Shown here: positions 33,360-42,069 of the stretch, piece after piece | Position numbering within the stretch: the stretch's first letter is position 1 | Layout of the letters: each line of letters opens with the position of its first letter | From: Rhodospirillaceae bacterium | Lineage (GTDB): Bacteria > Pseudomonadota > Alphaproteobacteria > Thalassobaculales > Thalassobaculaceae | Direction: 5' to 3' | Length of the DNA stretch: 64,000 bases | NCBI GenBank assembly: GCA_018401495.1 | Contig: JAGYJX010000015.1 | Coordinates: 62,001-126,000 of the forward strand | Made by a program: the position numbers and the translations under genes | The notes under the pieces: generated by a model | The model's database searches: none | Seen by the model: only the letters and a program-made list of their open reading frames with translations | Told to the model about the DNA's origin: nothing

Positions 33360-34523
33360 TCAGAGCAGCCGATCGGCGGCGAGGTCGGCGCCGGCGCGCA
33401 GGCTGCGCAGCTTGGCCCACACCACGTCGGGGGTGAGGCGGCCCATGCCGGCGGAGGTGTCGAAGCCGCAATCGGTGCCGGCCTGGATCCGTGACGCGTC
33501 GCCTATCATCTCGGCGGCGCGCTCGAGTCGGTCGGCGACCACCTCGGGATGCTCGACATACGCGGTCATGGTGTCGATGCAGCCGACGATCAGAGATTGA
33601 TCCGACGCTAGAGGAATATCCCGGAACACTTTGATTTCATGCTGATGTCTCGGGTTGGCGAACGGCATCATGAAGGTCCCGACCCGGGCCTGCAGGATCG
33701 CCGGCAGGATGTCGCGCAGCGGCACGTCGTGGTCGTGCGGACCCTCGTAATTGCCCCAGCAGACGTGCAGGCGGACGCGGTCGCGGGGCAGGCCGGCGAT
33801 GGCGGCGTTGATGGTCGCGACCACCCGTTCCACGAACCCGACGAAGTCGGCCACCGGCCGGTCGGCGTAGGTCAGGTGACGCTCCAGCGCCAGATCCGGC
33901 GCGTCGATCTGCAGCATCAGCCCCGCCGCAACCGCGGCCCGGTACTCGACGCTGAGCGCCTGGGCGACGTCGGTCAGGTAGGCCTGATCGTCGGGGTAGT
34001 ACTGGTTCTTCATCGCCATGGCGACGATGCCGGGCGAGGGCGCGGTCATGAAGGCGTCGGCGAAGCCGTCGCCGGTCGCCGCCAGCGCGGCCTTGAAGCC
34101 GTCGATCTCGGCGGCGTTGGCGGCCGGGTCCTCGTAACGGATCGGGCCGGTCGCCATCGGCGGCGAGAAGTTGGTGACGCCCTTGGTGGTGGCCAGCGTC
34201 TCGCGGCGGCGCTCCGCGAACTCGGGGTAGGCCTCGAACTCGCGGCTCGGTGCGCGCGACCAGCGGCCGCCGAACCCGGACATGCGCCGCTGGACGTACA
34301 GAAAGAAGCCCTCGCGGACCTGTTCGCCGTCGCTCGGGATGTCGATCCCGACCTCGCGCTGGCGGGCGACCACGGCCCGGGTCGCCGCCTCGCCCTCGGC
34401 GGCAAGCTGCGCCTCGTCGATCGGTTCGCCGTTGACCCGGTGGGCGTACAGTTGCACCAGCCGCCCCGGCCGCGGCAGGCTGCCGGCGTGCGTGGTCAGG
34501 ATGCGCTTCGAGGGGGCGGTCAT
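33360..34523 (-). CDS. Cobalamin-independent methionine synthase II family protein (MetE C-domain-like)
   Basis: 387 residues, a stand-alone version of the MetE C-terminal TIM barrel. The start TTHAGSLPRP and the zinc-site motifs RLHVCWGNYEG (His-x-Cys) and AGTDCGFDT (Cys) are present, with PSDGEQVREGFF near the substrate site. Full MetE has an additional N-terminal barrel, absent here, so folate-dependent methionine synthesis is not assured; stand-alone members are often methyltransferases or xenobiotic-linked enzymes of unknown substrate. ATG 34523 overlaps the stop of the upstream membrane protein gene (ATGA). Confidence 0.85.
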   Translation of the reverse strand: MTAPSKRILTTHAGSLPRPGRLVQLYAHRVNGEPIDEAQLAAEGEAATRAVVARQREVGIDIPSDGEQVREGFFLYVQRRMSGFGGRWSRAPSREFEAYPEFAERRRETLATTKGVTNFSPPMATGPIRYEDPAANAAEIDGFKAALAATGDGFADAFMTAPSPGIVAMAMKNQYYPDDQAYLTDVAQALSVEYRAAVAAGLMLQIDAPDLALERHLTYADRPVADFVGFVERVVATINAAIAGLPRDRVRLHVCWGNYEGPHDHDVPLRDILPAILQARVGTFMMPFANPRHQHEIKVFRDIPLASDQSLIVGCIDTMTAYVEHPEVVADRLERAAEMIGDASRIQAGTDCGFDTSAGMGRLTPDVVWAKLRSLRAGADLAADRLL

Positions 34524-35122
34524 CGGGCCGGCTCCGTCCCCGCGACGCCCGGCCAGGCCCAGTCGACCAGCGACGCCCGGGTCACCGAAGCCGGCGGGGC
34601 CTGCGGGCGGCGCGCCCGGTCGTAGATCTCCCAGCCGTATTCGTTGGCGACGTACATCACGGTCTCGCCGATCGCGCTGGCTGCGGTGAACCCGGCGGCG
34701 GCGATCGGATCGCCGGTGAAGCCGTAGCCGACGGCGAAGGCGCGGGTCGAACTCGCCAGGCGGAAGGTCACGCCCTTGAGAAGATTGTCCTTGACCTCGT
34801 ACTCGTCGGGTTCCGGGCCGAGGTAGCCCCAGGCAACCTCGTGGCCGTAGTAGATGGCGGCGGCGGCGGTGGCGTTCACCACCAGGAACGCCGGCCCGAC
34901 ATACAGATGGCCACCGAGCAGGCCGGCGAACAGCGCGAGGTCTAGGGCGTTGGTCCCGGCCTCGAACACCAGCGTCTTGTAGAGCGAGCGCTCGAGGACG
35001 ACCGGGTCGTCGGCCGGTGCGGCTGCCTGGGCGGAGGCCTGTCCGGCGGCTCCGGCGACCGACAAGGTCATTGCCGCCACAGCCGTCCATTGGACGCGCG
35101 CGTGGGCTCGTCGGTTCTGCAC
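34520..35122 (-). CDS. DUF2061-like membrane protein with two repeats
   Basis: 200 residues from GTG 35122, supported by GGGAGA about 8 nt upstream and by a basic start plus hydrophobic signal segment (AAMTLSVAGAAGQASA). Two DUF2061-type units follow: RSLYKTLVFEAGTNALDLAL to YYGHEVAWGYLGP, and NLLKGVTFRLASSTRAFAVG to YVANEYGWEIYD. Each has two hydrophobic helices and ends in a His/Asn-Glu-x-x-Trp motif. The family has no assigned role. Coupled by a 4-nt overlap to the MetE-like gene. Confidence 0.65.
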   Translation of the reverse strand: MQNRRAHARVQWTAVAAMTLSVAGAAGQASAQAAAPADDPVVLERSLYKTLVFEAGTNALDLALFAGLLGGHLYVGPAFLVVNATAAAAIYYGHEVAWGYLGPEPDEYEVKDNLLKGVTFRLASSTRAFAVGYGFTGDPIAAAGFTAASAIGETVMYVANEYGWEIYDRARRPQAPPASVTRASLVDWAWPGVAGTEPAR

Positions 35123-35195
35123 TGTCAGTCTCCCGCTGTCGGCACGACGCCGTGTGTCCCCCGCTTCGACAGCATGGCATCCCGACGGCCGCGCG

Positions 35196-35921
35196 TCACT
35201 TCCGCTTGGTCGCGTCCCCGAGAACCTGGCGCCGCAACTCCTGTATCGGGTCGAGCGGCTTGGCGCTGGCCTTCCGGCTCGACCGCAGGACCGGGTCGTC
35301 GGGAACCCGTTGCCAGTCCCAGTTCTGGTCGGTCTCAACCGCCTCGGTGGCCGGCTCCGGCTCGACCGGAATCGCGTGCCGTCCGCGGCGCGCGGCCTCG
35401 ACCGGCGGGGCGGACGCCGCGGCGCGCGAGGTCGCCGGATGCGCCGTTCCCGGCCGCGGCTTCGACGGACGCGGGACCGACGGCTCCTCGGTCGACCCGC
35501 CGAGCCGCCAGTTCCCGCCGTCGCGCGACGCGTCCGCCGGGGGGCGCGCCCGTGGCGCCGACGGCACCTCGTCGGTGGCCGGGCTATGGTCGAGCAGCAG
35601 CGGCTTCCAGTCGAGTGTGTCGTCGACCCGCACCGGCTTGACCGCCTTGCGTTCGGCGGTGCGGCGCTTGCGCGCCGTCACCAGGCGGCGCTCGGTCTCC
35701 GCCTGCTTCTCGGCCTGGGTGCCGATCCGGCGCCGCTCGTCGGCCGGCAGGGCGTCGAAGGACGCTTCCGCCCGGCGGTAGTCCGCGCGGTCGCCGGTGC
35801 CGGCGGCCCGCTCCAGCCGCTCGGCGATGCGGGCGTTGGCCGGTGCGCCGGCCTTGGTGCTGGTGGCGAGGATGCGAATGCTCTTCCGGTCGACGTCGCT
35901 GAGCGGATCGTCGTCCTTCAT
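35196..35921 (-). CDS. Hypothetical charged protein, probably partly disordered
   Basis: 241 residues, no recognised domain, signal or membrane helix. The first 90 residues are helical and charged (DVDRKSIRILATSTKAG, RIGTQAEKQAETERRLVTAR). The rest is Pro/Ala/Arg-rich with short tryptophan motifs DTLDWKPLLLD, GGNWRLG and QNWDWQRVP, and a charged end (RRQVLGDATKRK). Conserved Trp islands in a flexible chain suggest a scaffold or binding protein. A CtrA-type box (35987-36001) lies 66 nt upstream of ATG 35921, so cell-cycle or motility control is possible. Confidence 0.5.
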   Translation of the reverse strand: MKDDDPLSDVDRKSIRILATSTKAGAPANARIAERLERAAGTGDRADYRRAEASFDALPADERRRIGTQAEKQAETERRLVTARKRRTAERKAVKPVRVDDTLDWKPLLLDHSPATDEVPSAPRARPPADASRDGGNWRLGGSTEEPSVPRPSKPRPGTAHPATSRAAASAPPVEAARRGRHAIPVEPEPATEAVETDQNWDWQRVPDDPVLRSSRKASAKPLDPIQELRRQVLGDATKRK

Positions 35922-35986
35922 CTCACGGCACTCGTCATGCAGTCCTCCCCCACCCTGCGGATGCAGGAATCATCGAGTAAATCTCC

Positions 35987-36001
35987 TTAAATATCCATTA
36001 A
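35987..36001. promoter_or_regulatory. CtrA-type box TTAA-N7-TTAA
   Basis: TTAAATATCCATTAA at 35987-36001 matches the CtrA consensus TTAA-N7-TTAA exactly, in a region that is far more AT-rich than its surroundings. It lies in the gap between the hypothetical gene (minus, ATG 35921) and the carboxymuconolactone-decarboxylase-like gene (plus, GTG 36084), 66 and 82 nt from the two starts. CtrA is the cell-cycle or motility master regulator of alphaproteobacteria and is itself under DivK control; divK is in this window. Confidence 0.6.
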
Positions 36002-36083
36002 GCTCGAATGAAGGTCCAGCGCGGCCGCTGTTCGTCCCGCCGCGGGTCGGCCTGATCCCACTTCCGAAGCCCGGAGACCGCCC

Positions 36084-36854
36084 GTGACCACCCGCGACAC
36101 GACCCGACGGATCGGCGAGACCCTGCGTGACGATCTGTTCGGGACCGCCGGGTCGCCGGCGTTGGCGAACCCGGCTCTCGGCTTCGACGACCTGATGGCC
36201 GAGCTGGTCTACGCCAACGTCTGGGCGCGCCCCGGGCTGTCGCGCCCGGACCGCATGGCCTGCACCCTCGCGGTGCTGTGCGCGATGCAGAACCTCCCGC
36301 AGCTGCGCCGCCACCTCGCCGCCGCCCTCGACCTCGGCTTGGCACCGCGCGCCATCGTCGAGATCCTGGTCCAGACCGGCATCTACCGCGGCTTCGCGGC
36401 CTCGGAGACGGCGCTGGAGGTGGCGCTGGAGGTGTTCGCGGCGCGCGGCATCGCCCTGGAGGCCCAGCCGCCCCGGAACGATCCGCTGGAAACGTTGTCG
36501 GAGCGCGGCCGGGAGCTGCAGGCGGCGCTGCACGGCGATCGCCGCAACGACGGCCACGCCTCGCCCGACAACCCGGTCACCGGCGCGGTCTACCCGCTGG
36601 TCGTGCAGTACGCCTACGGCGAGATCTGGGACCGGCCGGGACTCGACCGCCGCATCCGGGCGCTCTGCGCCGTGGCCTGCTTCGCCGCCCTCAACCACGA
36701 CATCCTGCTCGGCAAGTTCGCGCTGTCGGCGCTCAACGTCGGCGCCACCAGGACCGAGGTGATCGAGGCCATCGTCCAGAGCGGGCCGTACGGCGGCTTC
36801 GCCTTCATGCTCAAGGCGCTGGCGATCGTCAGCGAGGCGTTCCGGGCGGGGTGA
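36084..36854 (+). CDS. Carboxymuconolactone decarboxylase-like protein, two domains
   Basis: 256 residues from GTG 36084. Two CMD/AhpD-like helical units: residues about 30-115 (MACTLAVLCAMQNLPQLRRH, IVEILVQTGIYRGFAASETA) and about 165-250 (ALCAVACFAALNHDILLGKF, VIEAIVQSGPYGGFAFMLKA). The AhpD CxxC redox pair is absent from both, so peroxidase activity is unlikely. The His in the second domain fits gamma-carboxymuconolactone decarboxylase-type chemistry. Family and duplication are clear, substrate is not. It stands alone next to a CtrA box and a repeat element. Confidence 0.85.
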   Translation: MTTRDTTRRIGETLRDDLFGTAGSPALANPALGFDDLMAELVYANVWARPGLSRPDRMACTLAVLCAMQNLPQLRRHLAAALDLGLAPRAIVEILVQTGIYRGFAASETALEVALEVFAARGIALEAQPPRNDPLETLSERGRELQAALHGDRRNDGHASPDNPVTGAVYPLVVQYAYGEIWDRPGLDRRIRALCAVACFAALNHDILLGKFALSALNVGATRTEVIEAIVQSGPYGGFAFMLKALAIVSEAFRAG

Positions 36855-36916
36855 CGACGACACGAGCGAGCGCTTTCCCGCCCCCTCGGCGGGCTGGGCG
36901 AGCCACCGTCGCTCCG

Positions 36917-37048
36917 TGGGTCCCGGATCCGTCCCGCCTTCGGCGGTCCGGTCGGGATGACGACAGGGGGAAGAGCAGCCGCACCGGACCAGCGCCACCC
37001 CCATCCTGTCGTCATCCCGGCCAAGCGCAGCGCGAGCCGGGACCCATC
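36917..37048. repeat. Intergenic inverted repeat pair (REP-like)
   Basis: Two imperfect arms about 50 nt long face each other. The left arm (36917-36970) runs from GGGTCCCGG to GGGATGACGACAGG; the right arm (37000-37048) reads CCTGTCGTCATCCCGG to GAGCCGGGACCC. Each arm also contains a short internal hairpin (CCGCCTTCGGCGG in the left). The layout is that of a bacterial interspersed palindrome pair placed between genes. The gap between the CMD gene and cobO (207 nt) is otherwise empty. Confidence 0.65.
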
Positions 37049-37061
37049 CGCCGCTCCGGCG

Positions 37062-37700
37062 CTAGAACTCGATCCCCGCCTGCGCCTTGAAGCCGCTGCG
37101 GAACGGGTGCTTGACCATGGTCATGTCGGTGACCAGGTCGGCGGCCTCGATCAGTTCGTCCTTGGCGTTGCGGCCGGTGACGATGACGTGCAGGTCGGGG
37201 CGCTTGGCCTTCAGGGTCTCGACCACCTCGGCGATCGGCAGGTAGTCGTAGCGCAGCACGATGTTGAGCTCGTCCATCAGCACCATCGAGATTTCCGGGT
37301 CCGCCATCAGCGCCTTGGCGGCCTCCCAGGCGGCGCGGGCGGCGGCGACGTCGCGCTCCAGGCTCTGGGTGTCCCAGGTGAAGCCCTCGCCCATGGTGCG
37401 GATCGTCACCTGGTCGGGGAACGCGTCGAGCACCTTGCGCTCGCCGGTCTCCCACTTGCCCTTCACGAACTGCACGACGCCGACCTTCATGCCGTGGCCG
37501 ATGGCGCGGCAGACCATGCCGAAGGCGGCGGTCGACTTGCCCTTGCCCTTGCCGGTGTGGACGATCAGCAGGCCGCCGGTCTTGTCCTTGGTGGCCATGA
37601 TCTTGTCCCGGGCGGCGCGCTTCTTCGCCATCTTCTCGGCGTGCCGGGCGGCGATCTCGGGGTCGATGTCGGGGGTGGCGTCGGAGGGGGCGTCGATCAC
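37062..37700 (-). CDS. cobO: Cob(I)yrinic acid a,c-diamide adenosyltransferase
   Basis: 212 residues from GTG 37700, which overlaps the upstream stop (GTGA). CobA/CobO/BtuR family: P-loop VHTGKGKGKSTAAFGM, QFVKGKWETGER, GEGFTWDTQ, MVLMDELNIVLRY, TGRNAKDELIEAADLVTDM and the C-terminal HPFRSGFKAQAGIEF. It transfers the adenosyl group of ATP to cobalt in the corrin ring. It follows cobN in the aerobic adenosylcobalamin pathway, and the operon is led by a cobalamin riboswitch. The window does not include the earlier ring-building genes. Confidence 0.95.
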   Translation of the reverse strand: MIDAPSDATPDIDPEIAARHAEKMAKKRAARDKIMATKDKTGGLLIVHTGKGKGKSTAAFGMVCRAIGHGMKVGVVQFVKGKWETGERKVLDAFPDQVTIRTMGEGFTWDTQSLERDVAAARAAWEAAKALMADPEISMVLMDELNIVLRYDYLPIAEVVETLKAKRPDLHVIVTGRNAKDELIEAADLVTDMTMVKHPFRSGFKAQAGIEF

Positions 37701-38179
37701 GGCGTATCCTCGGAATGCGGGGACGGGTTCTGCTGCTGTCGGGGCCGGCGGGGTGCCGTCAGGATGGCGAGCCAGGTGCCGAGCACGCCGAACGCGCCGA
37801 GCAGCGACAGCGCGGTGAACGGGAACACCACGATGCCGCCGCCGGTGAAGAACGGCCGCACGCCGAACAGGTAGAAGGCGAGGTGGTTCAGCGAGTTGTC
37901 CGGCAGGACGTCGCCGCCGCCGTCGACGAAGAAGGCGGTGGCGACCAGCAGCGACAGGTGCGAGAGCCAGAGCACGTAGGTCGGGAGTTGCCGGCCGGAG
38001 GCGGTCGATACCAGCGCGATGTGGAGCAGCAGGACGATCGGGAAGATGTAGGCGAGGCTGGACGAGATCGTCACCACCCCGAACGAGGCGTGCTTCAGCA
38101 CGATCGCCAGGAACACCACCACGGTGAGGGCGGTCCCGCCGTCCGGCGCCAGCCACGATTTCCTGTGGTTCATGGTCAT
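37697..38179 (-). CDS. Four-helix membrane protein inside the cobalamin operon, unknown function
   Basis: 160 residues from ATG 38179, with 4-nt overlaps to both cobN (ATGA) and cobO (GTGA). Four membrane helices: about 15-38 (LTVVVFLAIVLKHASFGVV), 41-60 (SLAYIFPIVLLLHIALVSTA), 65-86 (LPTYVLWLSHLSLLVATAFF) and 114-140 (VVFPFTALSLLGAFGVLGTW). The C-terminus is a short charged tail. The two His (KHASF, LLHIAL) and Asp residues near the membrane could bind metal. I do not recognise the family. Its strict coupling to cobN and cobO suggests a role near cobalt or corrinoid handling at the membrane. Confidence 0.7.
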   Translation of the reverse strand: MTMNHRKSWLAPDGGTALTVVVFLAIVLKHASFGVVTISSSLAYIFPIVLLLHIALVSTASGRQLPTYVLWLSHLSLLVATAFFVDGGGDVLPDNSLNHLAFYLFGVRPFFTGGGIVVFPFTALSLLGAFGVLGTWLAILTAPRRPRQQQNPSPHSEDTP

Positions 38180-41100
38180 CGCACGCCGGCCCCGGCAATC
38201 GCCTCCAGCCGATTATGCACCGCGTTGCGCCGCGGGCGCCACAGGCCGCGGTCGATGGCCTCCTGGAACCGCTCGGCGATCTCCTTGAGCGCGGCCGGGT
38301 TCTTGTCCTCCAGGAAGCCGCGCACCGAGTCGTCCTCCAGGTAGGCGTCGAACAGCTGCTCGAAATGGTGGTCCTCGACGCAGCGCGCGGTGGCGGCGAA
38401 GGCGAACAGGTAGTCGACGGTGGCGGCGATCTCGAAGGCGCCCTTGTAGCCGTGCCGCATCACCCCGGCGATCCACTTCGGGTTGGCGGCGCGGCCACGC
38501 ACGATCCGGGCGATCTCCTCGGCGAGCGTGCGAACCTTCGGGCTCTCGGGGCGGCTGGAATCGGTGTGGAACACCACCGGCTGGGCGCCCGAGAGGTGGC
38601 GCACGGCGGCGGTGATGCCGCCCTCGAACTGGTAGTAGTCGTCGCTGTCCAGCAGGTCGTGCTCGCGGTTGTCCTGGTTGTGCACCACCAGCTCGGCGCC
38701 GGCCAGGCGGGCGCGGAACAGTTCGGGCTCGGACGCACCCTCCGCACCCTTGCCGTAGGCGTAGGCGCCCCATTCCAGATAGGCCTCGGCGAGGTCGGCC
38801 TCGGTGTCCCAGATGCGCTCGTCGATCAGCGCCTGCAGGCCGGCCCCGTAGGCGCCGGGCTTGGAGCCGAACACCCGGAAGGCGGCGCGCGCCCGGGCCG
38901 CCGCCGGCTCGATGCCGGCCGCCGTCATGCGCTGTGTGTCCTCGCCGACCCGGGCGGCGATCGGGTTGAGCTCGGCCGGCTCGTCCAGCTCGGCGACGGC
39001 GCGCACCGCGCTGTCGATCAGGTCGATCTGGTGCGGGAAGGCGTCGCGGAAGAACCCCGACACCCGCACGGTCACGTCGACCCGCGGGCGCTCCAGCACC
39101 GACAGCGGCAGGATCTCGAAGCCGGTGACCCGGCCGGAGGCGGGCTCCCACTCCGGCCGCACCCCGAGGAAGGCGAGGATCTGGGCGATGTCGTCGCCGC
39201 CGGTGCGCATGTTGGCGGTACCCCAGGCCGAGACCGCCAGCCGCCGCGGCCACTCGCCGTTCTCCTGGCGGTAGCGGTCGAGCACCAGGGCCGCCGACTT
39301 GACGCCGAGCGTCCAGGCCGCCGGCGTCGGCACCGCGCGGGTGTCGACCGAGTAGAAGTTGCGGCCCGTCGGCAGCACGTCCGGGCGGCCGCGGCTCGGC
39401 GCGCCGGACGGGCCGGGCGGCACGAACCGGCCGTCGAGCCCGCGCAGCAGGTTGGCGATCTCGTCCGGCCCGGATTGCAGGATGGCCGGGCGCAGCCGGG
39501 TCTCGACCTGGTCGAGCACGGCGGCGGTGCGGGCCCAGCCGGCGGGGCAGGGGACATCGCCGGCGACCAGGGCGGACGCCAGGATCTCCAGCCGCTCGAC
39601 GGCGTCGCCCTCGGTGCGCCACGGGCCGGCGTCGATCGCCGCCAGCGCGTCCGGGCGCGGCCCCGTCCAGGCGCTTGCCGACCCCGGGTTGAGCGGGTCG
39701 AAGCCGTCGAGGCCGAGATCGGCCGCCAGCGCGCGCTGCAGCGAGGCGTCGCCGCCGGCGCCGCGGCCGCGCGGCACCCGGGCCAGCGCCACCAGCAGGT
39801 CGGTGAGCAGCCGGCCCTCGGGCGCGGTGCCGAAGACGTGCAGCCCGTCGCGGATCTGCAGCTCCTTCAGCTCGCAGAGGTGGTTGTCGAGCTTGCCGAG
39901 CGCCACCGCCTCGGCCTCGTCGGGGTCGATGCCGACATCCTTGTCGAGGCCGGTGCGGCGCGCGGCGTCGAGGATGCGCTCGGCCAGCACCGGCAGCCGG
40001 CGCGGGTCGACGCCCATCGCCTGGAAATACTCGTCGACCAGCGCCTCCAGCTCCTGCAGCGGCCCGTGCAGCTCGGCGCGGGTCAGCGGCGGGGTCAGGT
40101 GATCGATCACGGTGGCGGCGATCCGGCGCTTGGCCTGGCTGCCCTCGCCGGGGTCGTTGACGATGAACGGGTACAGCACCGGCAGCGGGCCGAGGGCGAC
40201 CTCAGGGAAGCACGATCTGCGACAGCGCCAGCGCCTTGCCGGGCAGCCATTCGAGGTTGCCGTGCTTGCCGACGAACACCACGGCGTGGGCGTCGAACGC
40301 GCCGCGCAGCCAGGCGTGGAAGGCGAGGTAGCCGTGCGGCGGCGGCAAATCGGGGTCGTGGTAGCTGGCCTTCGGGTCGATGTGGTAGCCGCGCGCCGGC
40401 TGGATCGCCACCGCGACGTTGCCGAGCCGGTGGACGGCGAGGCGGAAGCGGTCGCCCTCGACGTGCGGGTCGGCCGCGGGCCGCCCCAGCGGTCGGTGAC
40501 GGTCGAGCGGGCGGGCTCCGGCACCCGGGCCAGGAACCGGGCGTAGTCGGCGAGCGCCAAGTCCTCGCCGCCGGCCCGCCCGGCGCGGCCGTCGAGGCGG
40601 TTGGTCGGCCCGGCCGCGAGCATCCGCATCAGCGCGTCGCCGTCGTCGGGCGCGCCGTCGACCCGGTAGCCGGCGCCGGCCAGCGCCCGCAGGATCGCCA
40701 CCGTCGCCGCCGGGGTGTCGAGGCCGACGCCGTTGCCGAGGCGGCCGTCCCGGGTCGGGTAGTTGGCCAGCACCAGCGCCACCCGGCGCTCGCCCGGCGG
40801 GGTGGCGGCCAGCCGCGCCCAGGCGGCGGCCAGATCGGCGACATGGGCGACCCGGTCGGCGACCGGCTCCGGCGCCACGATCGGGCACTCGGTCGCCGCG
40901 TCCCAGCGACCCTCGCCCTTGAACGACACCGCGCGGGTCAGCAGCCGGCCGTCGATCTCCGGCAACGCCACGTGCATGGCGATGTCGCGCGGGCCCAACC
41001 CGCGGGTGCCGCTCTCCCAGGCGTCCCGGGCACCGCCTGAGAACACCACCTGCAGCACCGGCCGGTCGGAGGCCGCGAACGGCCCGTCGACCGCCTTGCC

Positions 41101-41924
41101 GGGCTGCGAGACCGCGAAGCTGGTGGCGTTCAGGACGACCGCCGGCCGGCAGCCGGCCAGGGTGTCGGCGACCAGGGCGGCGGACACCGGCTCCTTCAGG
41201 CTCTGGACGTAGAGCGGAACGGCGCCGAGGCCGCGCTCGGCGAGTGCGGCGACCAGGGCGTCGACCGGGGCGAGCTGGCCGGCCTGCACCAGGGCGCGGT
41301 AGAACACCACCGGCACCGCCGGCGCGTCGGGTCGCGGCCAGCGCGCCCGGATGGCCGCGAGGTCGGGTCGGTCGAGGCCCGGCCAGTACAGCCCGGCGCG
41401 CGGGATCGGCGCCGGCTCACGCCACTCGCCGCCGCGCCCGATCAGGTCGTCGGCGTAGGCCAGCAGCTGGGTCGCGTTGTCCGGCCCGCCCTCCTGCAGG
41501 TAGCGCCAGACCCGGTGCACCGCCTCGGCCGGCAGGGTGGAGCGCCCCATCAGGTCGGCGTCGGGCGTGTCGTCGCCGGGGACGCAGGCGAGTGCCACGC
41601 CGTTCTCCCGGCACGCCGCCACGATCTGCTCGATGCCGTAGGGCCAGTAGGCGACGCCGCCGATCAGCCGGACCACCACCAGCCGGGCCTTCGCCACCAC
41701 GGCCTCGGCGTAGCAGGTCGACCGACAGGTGATGCTGCAGCCGCATGATGTTGGCCAGCCGCAGGCCGGTGCCGCGCGGCCGGCCGGCCGGCGCGCGCCG
41801 CCGCCAGGCAGGCGAGGTCGGTGTCGGCCGCCGACAGCACCACCACCTCGCCCGGCGACTGGCCGAGGTCGACCGCCTCCGACCCGTCGTCGACCGCGCC
41901 CGAGCGGGTGGCGAGCAGGTGCAT
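38176..41924 (-). CDS. cobN: Cobaltochelatase large subunit CobN (frameshifted)
   Basis: About 1245 residues if repaired. It inserts cobalt into hydrogenobyrinic acid a,c-diamide with CobS and CobT, using ATP. N-terminal MHLLATRSGAVDDG at 41924, then LANIMRLQHHLSVD, LIGGVAYWPYGIEQIVAACR, ALVLANYPTRDGRLGNGVG, VFVGKHGNLEWLPGK, LPVLYPFIVNDPGEGSQAKR, VSAWGTANMRTGGDDIAQIL, VEDHHFEQLFDAYLED and MRHGYKGAFEIAATVDYLF. Frame breaks occur near 41810, 41718, 40485 and 40206; the last two compensate. The middle is recovered as HVEGDRFRLAVHRLGNVAVA in the alternate frame. These are probably sequence errors. Confidence 0.9.
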
Positions 41925-41927
41925 CAC

Positions 41928-42053
41928 GGCCCCTTCATTGGCCCTTCGCTGACGCGAAGGGCACCTCAGGGATGACAGGTATGTACTTGGCGACGCCCTG
42001 TTTTCCTGTCGCCCTGAGGTGCGCGTCGCGAAGCGACGAGCCACGAAGGGGCC
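41928..42053. repeat. Inverted hairpin pair between cobW and cobN
   Basis: The left arm (41928-41971) and right arm (42012-42053) are imperfect reverse complements, sharing GGCCCCTTC at the outer end and CACCTCAGGG at the inner end. The left arm holds a perfect 8-bp hairpin (41942-41961, TGAC loop); the right arm has CGTCGC-GAA-GCGACG. It is a BIME-like repeat pair and could stabilise or end the cobW-cobN transcript. Its design is like the pair at 36917-37048, but the sequence is different. Confidence 0.65.
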
Positions 42054-42069
42054 GGCCGGCCGAAGACCC

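Noticed and set aside
38215..41040. Very long plus-strand open frame opposite cobN
   Set aside because: It is the antisense of cobN; composition is Gly/Arg/Ala/His-rich with no domain, a usual by-product of high GC.
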